From an uncultured Clostridia bacterium (GTDB lineage Bacteria > Bacillota > Clostridia > Oscillospirales > Acutalibacteraceae), in contig CAJFPJ010000011.1 in assembly GCA_904399395.1 (NCBI GenBank), positions 1-64,000 on the forward strand: a stretch of 64,000 nucleotides of DNA, given 5' to 3'. Position 1 is the stretch's first letter; each line of letters starts with the position of its first letter. Shown here one piece after another: positions 57,782-64,000 of the stretch. The translations under genes were made by a program, and so were the position numbers. A model generated the notes under the pieces. It had not been told where the DNA came from, did not search any database, and saw only the letters and a program-made list of their open reading frames with translations.

Positions 57782-59281
57782 ATGTCTAAGGAAATGACGA
57801 TCTGGGTAGTAATCGGCATATATGCGGTCTTTATGCTGGCTATCGGCATCCTGAATTCCAAAAAAGGCGGAGGTATGACAGATTTCACCGTAGGAGGACG
57901 TAATGCGGGTGCATGGATTTCCGCTCTGTCTTACGGCACAGCATACTTTTCTGCCGTCATGTTCATCGGTTATTCTGGGGGATCCGGCTGGTCTTTCGGC
58001 CTGTATTCCACACTCGTAGGTGTTGGAAATGCCGTAATCGGCTCCTATCTGGCTTGGAAAGTTCTTGCCGGAAGGACCCGCGAAACCACTCGCAGATTAA
58101 AAATCAAATCCATGCCCCAACTATTTGAAAAACGTTTCCACAGCCGGGGAATGAAACTGTTTTCCTGCATCATCATCTTCATTTTTCTTCTTCCATATTC
58201 AGCCTCCGTCTATAAGGGGCTTACCAGTGTATGTTCTGTGCTGCTGAATATCGATGAGCAGGTCTGCATGGTAATCATCGCCATAGCTTCCGCTGTAGTG
58301 TTGGTACTTGGTGGCTATATGGCAACCCTAAAGGCAGATTTCGTGCAGGGCATAGTTATGATGTTCGGTGTTGCAGCTCTTCTGGCAATGGTAGTGGCCT
58401 CCCCAACAGTAGGAGGATTGGAAAAAGGCTTCACCCGCATGACAGAGTATATGCAGCAGAAAGGAATCACTCCTATGAGTCCGCAATCTGCTGTTTCGCT
58501 GGTGGCTACTATCCTCATGACCAGCTTCGGCACATGGGGGCTTCCCCAAATGATCCACAAATATTATGGGATTCGGGATGAGAAAGAGGTTAGGCGTGGT
58601 ACTGTAATTTCCACCTTTTTTGCTTTTCTGGTGGCAGGCGGCGGCTATTTTATTGGTTCTTTCTCCCACTTATTTTTTGGGGACCAGCTTCCGGAGGGGG
58701 GCAAGGATTACCTGATCCCCAATATGTTGAATATGTCCAACCTGCCGGATATCTTGGTGGGCATTGTGCTGGTACTGCTTATTTCCGCCTCCGTTTCCAC
58801 CCTCTCCAGTATCACACTGACAGCCTGCTCTACTCTTTCTATGGATCTGGTAAAAGATCGTATACGCCCGCAGATCAAGGATCAGAACCTTGCTATGCTC
58901 ACCCGACTACTCTGCCTATTCTTTGTGGTGGGTTCCTATCTGGTAGCTAATTACCCAACTCCCATTTTAGAAATGATGAGCTACTCCTGGGGAATCATTT
59001 CCGGTTCTTTCCTAGCGCCCTATATGATTTCTCTTTACTGGAAAAAAATTAACCGTATCGGAGCGTGGGCAGGAATGCTGGGCGGCTTTTGCACTTCCTT
59101 TATCCCCGTGGCTCTTTCCGGCTTCAAAACTCCCGACGGCCCCATTTATGCCTGCGCTGCCATGCTTGTCTCCCTATTTCTGTGCTTTGTCGTCAGTCTT
59201 CTTGCTTCAAAATTCAAATGGAAGGGCAGTGAAGAAAATCCTACGTTTTACGCAAAGGATGAAACCATTCCGGTACGGTAG
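57782..59281 (+). CDS. Sodium:solute symporter family transporter
   Basis: The 499-residue protein has about 13 hydrophobic helices and the SSS signatures: DFTVGGRNAGAWISALSYGTAYFSAVMFIGYSGG at the N-terminus and the Na-site helix SASVSTLSSITLTACSTLSMDL near residue 330. It imports an unknown solute with Na+, often a sugar, amino acid or organic acid. ATG follows AGGAGG. The gene has its own promoter and an operator-like palindrome. Confidence 0.92.
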   Translation: MSKEMTIWVVIGIYAVFMLAIGILNSKKGGGMTDFTVGGRNAGAWISALSYGTAYFSAVMFIGYSGGSGWSFGLYSTLVGVGNAVIGSYLAWKVLAGRTRETTRRLKIKSMPQLFEKRFHSRGMKLFSCIIIFIFLLPYSASVYKGLTSVCSVLLNIDEQVCMVIIAIASAVVLVLGGYMATLKADFVQGIVMMFGVAALLAMVVASPTVGGLEKGFTRMTEYMQQKGITPMSPQSAVSLVATILMTSFGTWGLPQMIHKYYGIRDEKEVRRGTVISTFFAFLVAGGGYFIGSFSHLFFGDQLPEGGKDYLIPNMLNMSNLPDILVGIVLVLLISASVSTLSSITLTACSTLSMDLVKDRIRPQIKDQNLAMLTRLLCLFFVVGSYLVANYPTPILEMMSYSWGIISGSFLAPYMISLYWKKINRIGAWAGMLGGFCTSFIPVALSGFKTPDGPIYACAAMLVSLFLCFVVSLLASKFKWKGSEENPTFYAKDETIPVR

Positions 59282-59423
59282 CAAAATTAGAGAAAATTTT
59301 TAAGATTATATCTTTTTTTCATAAAAAGGTGTAAAATATACATACTGTTTGTACCCCTAGTTCATACTTGCTATTTTGGAAATAAAGTTCCATATTTGTG
59401 CGGCGGAAAGGGTTGTGAAGAGT

Positions 59424-60908
59424 ATGCTGAAAGAATTTGAAGAATTTCTTAAAGAAAAGCGGAAAGAAAATTCTCAAGAAAGAAAGAATCCCGACGCAAA
59501 AGCCCTGCGAGAAATGCTTTCATCCTTGCAAATCGAGCTTAAAAACCACAAACTTCCTGTGATTGTGCTGCTGGAGGGTTGGGGAGCCGCCGGCAAAGGC
59601 GGACTGATCGGCCGCACCATCCGAGAGTTGGATCCGCGCTTTTATAAGGTGGCCACAAAAGGCTCTTCCCCTGGGGTGGAAATCCGCAAGCCCTTTTTGT
59701 GGAAATACTTCAGCCGGATTCCGGAGGCCGGGAAGCTTACCTTTTTTGATACCGGCTGGATGCAGGAAACCGTAAGGGCTGTGGAGCGGGAAGAGCTGGG
59801 AAAAAAGGCGTATAAGGCACGCATCGCCAGTATCAATACTTTTGAGCGGCAGCTTACGGACAACGGCTATCTTCTGTTGAAGGTTTTTCTCCATGTTTCA
59901 CGAAAGGAACAAAGAAAACGGTTGGAAAAGCTGGAGGACGATAAGAATACAGCCTGGCGAGTCAGCGTTCACGACCGATGGCAGAATCTACACTACGACG
60001 ACTGCTTGCGGGATTTTGACCGGTATATGGAGGCTACCTCCACTCCCTGGGCCCCCTGGCACATTATTGACGGAAATAGCCGGGCTGACGCTGCCTATGA
60101 ACTTACAGCCCTCCTGGCCGGCTCCATTCAAAAAGCCCTGCGGGAGGGAATTCCTCAAGCAGAAGTGCGGCCTGGGGAATATCCCCTTATAAAAATGAAG
60201 CCTCTGCGCAAGGTAGATCCAGAGAAAACTATTGAAGAAACAGAGTATGAGGTTCAGCTGAAATCCCTTCAAAACCGGCTGCGGGAGCTGCATAACAAGC
60301 TTTACCGCAAAAAAGTCCCCGTCATATTGGCTTATGAAGGCTGGGATGCCGCTGGCAAGGGAGGCAACATACGCCGCATCACCGGCGCTCTGGATCCCCG
60401 GGGATTTGAGGTGCATCCCATTGCCAGCCCCGAACCCCATGAAAAAGCCCGCCACTATCTCTGGCGTTTCTGGACCCGGCTACCTAAAGACGGTCATATT
60501 GCTGTCTTCGACCGCAGCTGGTACGGAAGGGTTCTTGTGGAACGGATAGAAGGCTTCTGCACGGAAACGGAATGGAAGCGAGCCTATAATGAAATCAACG
60601 AATTTGAAAAAGAGCTCGCCGACTGGGGAGCCGTTATTCTGAAGTTTTGGATCCACATCGACAAGGATACCCAACTAAAGCGGTTTGAAGACCGGCAGAA
60701 TACTCCTTCCAAACAGTGGAAGATCACAGACGAGGATTGGCGCAACCGGGAAAAGTGGCCCGCCTATGAAGAGGCGGCGGACGAAATGCTGAAAAAGACC
60801 AGCACGGAATACGCTCCCTGGTATGTAATTGAATCCAATGATAAGCGGTATGCCCGGATCAAAACTCTGCGCCTACTGGTGGATGCACTGGAAAAAGCTC
60901 TGAAATAA
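59424..60908 (+). CDS. Two-domain PPK2 polyphosphate kinase/phosphotransferase
   Basis: Two PPK2 domains stand in tandem. The first has Walker A EGWGAAGKG (51-59) but its lid/Walker B region reads FFDTGWMQE. The second (from about 305) has EGWDAAGKGG and the canonical FDRSWYGRVLVER. This is the class II layout, as in polyphosphate:AMP phosphotransferase (Pap), in which the C-terminal domain carries most activity. It would make ADP from AMP with polyphosphate as donor, in the cytoplasm. I chose the ATG at 59424; a GTG at 59415 is possible with AAAGGG. It is a single gene with no ppk1 or ppx nearby. Confidence 0.92.
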   Translation: MLKEFEEFLKEKRKENSQERKNPDAKALREMLSSLQIELKNHKLPVIVLLEGWGAAGKGGLIGRTIRELDPRFYKVATKGSSPGVEIRKPFLWKYFSRIPEAGKLTFFDTGWMQETVRAVEREELGKKAYKARIASINTFERQLTDNGYLLLKVFLHVSRKEQRKRLEKLEDDKNTAWRVSVHDRWQNLHYDDCLRDFDRYMEATSTPWAPWHIIDGNSRADAAYELTALLAGSIQKALREGIPQAEVRPGEYPLIKMKPLRKVDPEKTIEETEYEVQLKSLQNRLRELHNKLYRKKVPVILAYEGWDAAGKGGNIRRITGALDPRGFEVHPIASPEPHEKARHYLWRFWTRLPKDGHIAVFDRSWYGRVLVERIEGFCTETEWKRAYNEINEFEKELADWGAVILKFWIHIDKDTQLKRFEDRQNTPSKQWKITDEDWRNREKWPAYEEAADEMLKKTSTEYAPWYVIESNDKRYARIKTLRLLVDALEKALK

Positions 60909-60947
60909 TAGGAATCTGGGGGCATAGAACCGTTAACCTTGAGCCCC

Positions 60948-61001
60948 CCAAAAACAAGCCCTGTCGGCACTTCTGAAGATGCCGACAGGGCTTGTTTTTG
61001 G
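60948..61001. terminator. Bidirectional terminator, 22-bp stem
   Basis: Arms starting CCAAAAACAAGCCC and ending GGGCTTGTTTTTGG pair perfectly over 22 bp, loop CTTCTGAAGA, between convergent genes. The T stretches lie inside the arms on both strands. Confidence 0.9.
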
Positions 61002-61045
61002 CTGCGATTCTACCGCGAGCAGAACCACAAGATAAACGATAGGAA

Positions 61046-63238
61046 CTATCGAGCTTTCCCATAGCCGTCGTAAATCCGGTTGCGAAGAAGTTTTTCTTCT
61101 GTGGGCAGAGCTTCTGCCTCCTCAATTTCGTAGGCGTCAAAAGTATCCAGCATCCGGAGAATGGGCTCGATCTGCGTGTAGCTGGTAAACAGAACGTTGG
61201 AATCCGCTCTCCACTGCACCTGCGTATAACACTGGGTGGCCTCGTGGGTCATTCCACGGTACCTGTAGCCGATGCTTCCATCCACATCCGTGTGCTGCCG
61301 GGGATTCTTATGGCAGAACCGGGCAAACTCCAGATAATGCTTTTCCCCTGTGAGGAGATATAACCGGTAATAGGTGTAGGAACAGGCCGCCATATACATA
61401 TCCATTGCGGAATGTCCCGTTGCGATAAAGCTCTGGCCCGTCAGATCCCGTGTTTCAAAAGAATGAGGATGAATGGTCACATATACGGGGTAGCTCCACT
61501 TCATCGTCCAGGTTTCGGTATAATCTGCAGCGCCTCTGGCCGCCTCCAGCCACTTTGCCTCCCCCGTAAGATCATAGAGAGCCAGGAAGCCAAACATAGC
61601 ATAAATACCGGCCTCCTTATCCAGCACACCTCCGTTATCGCAGGTGCCTCCCACATACTCCATTTTCTTATATACGTTCTTATAGCTGAATACACCGGCC
61701 CTCAATGCCGTTTCCTTATACCGCTTATCCCCAGTAACCAGATGGAGTTGCACCAAAAAGCGAATGGCGCTGACAGTCATCCCCTTTGTGAAATCAAAAA
61801 CGGTTTCATCCGTATTATAAGCCCGGTACCAAGAACCATCCTCATTCTGGTGCTTTACAAGCCATTCCGCCGTCTGTGTGCAGAATCGGAGCCAGGAGGA
61901 CTGTTCCTCTCCCTGCTTCTTCAGGTAGGCATAGGCATCTATGATATTCTCCATGCCATCGCTGAGCATGCGGATCCAGATGGGGTGCTCCATCCGGAAC
62001 CGGGGCGGCTCCAAAACAAACCAGACGTTTGGCAGGCCGATCTCCATCATGGAGCTGTTCACCCAGAAATCGATGACATTCTTCCCTTTTTGAACCAAAT
62101 CAGGCCGGCCAAACCGCTTGCCATAACGAATAAACATGTGTCCCATACCGGGCTGCTGGCCCACAAAGCCGAATTGATGCATCACATCCGTGATCTCCCC
62201 GCCAGGAAGATCCCACGCTCCCGGGAACCCCCACTCTCCCTCCGTCCAAGAACGACAGAAAGGATCCAAAAAATCCACCACCGCTTTCAAAAGTTCCTTG
62301 TTATCCACCTTGGCCACTGGGAAATGGAATACCGCGTCAAAATACCTCCAGGTATCCCGCATCATGCTCTGAAAATCCGGTTTTCTGGCAGGAAGCACGA
62401 TCACGCCATATTCCTGGGTAAATCCCTCCTCCGAAGGGTGCATCTGCCGTATGATCTCTGGAGAAGGAAACAAAAGCTCCATCAAACTCTTTCCACCTGC
62501 CCGGGGACTAAACATCCGGGGGCTTCCGGCCTCTGTTCCCGGGTAGACGTAATCCAGAGAAAGACCTCCCGGCCTTCCAAATCCCAGAGAACCCACAGAA
62601 TACTCCGGGCTGGAATGATATACACGGCTGGGCTGGCTGCCATCCCAGGGTTTCACATCCGCCTTTGGGCGGCAGAGAGCCAGCATATCGCCCGTAAAGC
62701 GGTCCTGCATAGAAAGAAAAGGCAGGGCAAAACGCGTTTCATTATACCAGTGATAGTCAAGGCTCAGATCATAACCCATAAAAAACTCCGGCGCCTTTTT
62801 ATTCTGCTGATACCAGGCGCCGGGGCCAAAAAAGTCAAAATTACCCGGCTCAGTATGCGTTTGCATCACAAAGGAAATCCGCGAAAAAAATCCCTGATCG
62901 TCGGTGGCTTTTTCTACTGTTACCTTTCTTTGAAACAAGAAGGACGCTCCATCTTCTCTGGGGCTCACTGTATCCTCAAACCCATAGACAGAGCCGCTTT
63001 CCGTTTCAATTTTTCCCTTTCCCAAAAGAAGGTTTCCCCTCTGCTCCACTTCGCTGTAGGGAGCGGTATACCACCGGTTAAACCCGCTCAAAAGTCGTAT
63101 AGTCAAACGAAGGGGAGCCTCTGTTTTACAAAGACACAAAGGGATGGGGTCCTCTTTGCATACGCTGAACCCCCATCCCTCCTTGCCTTCATATAATGAA
63201 AAACTGTATTTTCCAGCCCGGATGCTCATCTTTTCCAT
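61046..63238 (-). CDS. Second glycosidase-like alpha/alpha-barrel protein, paralogue of 34927-37092
   Basis: The 730-residue protein shares the whole domain plan and many blocks with the earlier gene: GPGAWYQQNKKAPEFFMG, RFALPFLSMQDRFTGD, LDYVYPGTE, EEGFTQEYG, FGFVGQQPGMGHMFIRYG, GGTCDNGGVLDKEAGIYAMFGFLALYDLTGEAKWLEAARG. The C-terminus differs more. The start at 63238 is 9 nt after GGGAG. Conserved Asp and Glu in TCDN and VLDKE are candidate catalytic residues. It is preceded by an outward-facing noncoding region and stands alone. I do not recognise its CAZy family. Confidence 0.82.
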   Translation of the reverse strand: MEKMSIRAGKYSFSLYEGKEGWGFSVCKEDPIPLCLCKTEAPLRLTIRLLSGFNRWYTAPYSEVEQRGNLLLGKGKIETESGSVYGFEDTVSPREDGASFLFQRKVTVEKATDDQGFFSRISFVMQTHTEPGNFDFFGPGAWYQQNKKAPEFFMGYDLSLDYHWYNETRFALPFLSMQDRFTGDMLALCRPKADVKPWDGSQPSRVYHSSPEYSVGSLGFGRPGGLSLDYVYPGTEAGSPRMFSPRAGGKSLMELLFPSPEIIRQMHPSEEGFTQEYGVIVLPARKPDFQSMMRDTWRYFDAVFHFPVAKVDNKELLKAVVDFLDPFCRSWTEGEWGFPGAWDLPGGEITDVMHQFGFVGQQPGMGHMFIRYGKRFGRPDLVQKGKNVIDFWVNSSMMEIGLPNVWFVLEPPRFRMEHPIWIRMLSDGMENIIDAYAYLKKQGEEQSSWLRFCTQTAEWLVKHQNEDGSWYRAYNTDETVFDFTKGMTVSAIRFLVQLHLVTGDKRYKETALRAGVFSYKNVYKKMEYVGGTCDNGGVLDKEAGIYAMFGFLALYDLTGEAKWLEAARGAADYTETWTMKWSYPVYVTIHPHSFETRDLTGQSFIATGHSAMDMYMAACSYTYYRLYLLTGEKHYLEFARFCHKNPRQHTDVDGSIGYRYRGMTHEATQCYTQVQWRADSNVLFTSYTQIEPILRMLDTFDAYEIEEAEALPTEEKLLRNRIYDGYGKAR

Positions 63239-63543
63239 ACAATTCAACTCCCTTGTTTCCCCAATCTATCGAGAAACTTTCATACTTTTTCACTGAACAT
63301 GCAGCTCATGTTCTGGGCCCAGTATATCAATCCACAGATAAAAAGGCAAGTAAAATGCGCACAAATTTAGATAGAGGTGATCTCGTTCAGTTCTCCCTTG
63401 CGATATGTTTCCCTTTTTGAGAAAACATGCTATACTGATATTGCCATATCATAATAAACAAATACAATACAGGAAGCAGTAAACTGAAAAAGAGAGTTGA
63501 TCTTTTTTCTCTGCCGCTTCTTACTTTCCATCAGGAGGAACAT
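63239..63543. other. 305-bp divergent gap
   Basis: Upstream regions of the glycosidase-like gene and the methyltransferase gene. A TATACT (near 63433) may serve the latter. No gene is seen. Confidence 0.5.
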
Positions 63544-64000
63544 ATGCCGCAAACAAGAACATTTCCCCGATTTACCGTTACAGAGAAAGCAGAGGCCAGC
63601 GTCAAAGCCGGTCATCCATGGATATACCATACTGAACTTCTGGAAGCTCAGCCCTGCGAGGACGGAGCCCTTGCGGACGTATACAGCCGTAAGGGAAAAT
63701 ATCTAGGAACCGGATTTTTCAACAGCCATTCCAAAATCCGCATCCGTATTCTTTCCCGCAATGCCAATGACCGGTTTGACGAAGCCTTTTTTGAACGCAG
63801 GCTCCGCTATGCGGTGGAATACCGCAGGACAGTGATGGGAAAGGATTTTTCCTGCTGCCGTCTTATTTTTGGGGAAGCAGACTCTTTTCCGGGCCTGACG
63901 GTGGACCGATTCGGGAGCGTGCTGGTGGCGCAGACTCTCTCCTTGGGAATCGAAAGGCTGAAACCCATGCTTTTCCCTCTACTGGTCTCCATTCTCCGGG
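63544..64000 (+). CDS. rlmI: RlmI-type 23S rRNA cytosine methyltransferase (5' part)
   Basis: The ATG follows AGGAGG at 5 nt, and the frame is open to the right edge (152 residues seen). The N-terminus is a PUA domain (VKAGHPWIY, LADVYSRKGKYLGTGFFNSHSKI), followed by RLIFGEADSFPGLTVDRFG, the signature joining PUA to the methyltransferase in the RlmI/RlmO class. The SAM-binding and catalytic part lies outside the window. Confidence 0.9.
   Translation, partial: MPQTRTFPRFTVTEKAEASVKAGHPWIYHTELLEAQPCEDGALADVYSRKGKYLGTGFFNSHSKIRIRILSRNANDRFDEAFFERRLRYAVEYRRTVMGKDFSCCRLIFGEADSFPGLTVDRFGSVLVAQTLSLGIERLKPMLFPLLVSILR

Noticed and set aside
61412..63196. 594-codon open frame on the plus strand
   Set aside because: Antisense to the glycosidase-like gene, which has a paralogue with the same motifs on its own strand.

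Overview
The window comes from a spore-forming Clostridia-type Firmicute that uses plant polysaccharides; an Oscillospirales- or Christensenellales-like gut or rumen bacterium fits. This rests on spmAB, cotJABC, a class A RNase P RNA, CarD, strong AGGAGG ribosome sites with frequent TTG/GTG starts, moderate GC, and scattered carbohydrate enzymes (GH29, GH78, GH51). The species cannot be read from the sequence.

Left end (1-14.95 kb): a type VII (ESX/WXG100) secretion island. The minus-strand core operon reads EssC-like FHA-FtsK ATPase, EsaB/YukD-like protein, a WXG100-like protein, a coiled-coil protein, an FHA protein with a long Glu/Ala/Arg repeat, a Ser/Thr kinase with TPRs, a one-helix membrane protein and a zinc-ribbon protein cut by the window edge. 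A divergent XRE-type regulator (9718-11157) separates it from a second minus-strand operon: three WXG100-family proteins, a small helical protein, a lipoprotein and a lipase with a C-terminal targeting-like domain. That last pair looks like a reverse-architecture T7SS lipase toxin and its immunity lipoprotein. Both operons start from near-identical promoters carrying the same GTGACA direct repeat at the same spacing, so co-regulation by the regulator between them is likely.

Middle (15-38 kb): a GH29 fucosidase, a large serine recombinase, and a translationally coupled three-gene operon (TerB-domain protein, BrxD-like ATPase, Lhr/BrxH-like helicase) that resembles a predicted stress or defence cassette. 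These are followed by an L,D-transpeptidase with a catalytically degenerate paralogue, a gene-fusion or deletion scar between a solute-binding protein and an HdeD-like membrane protein, an Mrp/NBP35 ATPase, rnpB, a Gfo/Idh/MocA oxidoreductase, a GH78 rhamnosidase, a frameshifted sugar O-acetyltransferase and an unassigned glycosidase-like protein.

Right part (38-64 kb): CarD with a structured leader, an aldo/keto reductase, glycerol-1-phosphate dehydrogenase, tRNA-Gly(CCC), an orphan Card1/Can2-like CARF nuclease, an intergenic cluster of DnaA-box-like sites, a secreted dockerin-like protein, an MprF/YbhN-type membrane protein, spmA-spmB-feoB, a DapB-fold oxidoreductase, an amidohydrolase, cotJABC, GH51, an HD phosphohydrolase, a sodium:solute symporter with an operator palindrome, a two-domain PPK2 enzyme, a second copy of the glycosidase-like protein, and the start of an RlmI-type methyltransferase.

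The strongest leads are the co-regulated type VII island with its lipase/lipoprotein pair, and the TerB/BrxD/helicase operon. No CRISPR array, rRNA or complete mobile element was found.
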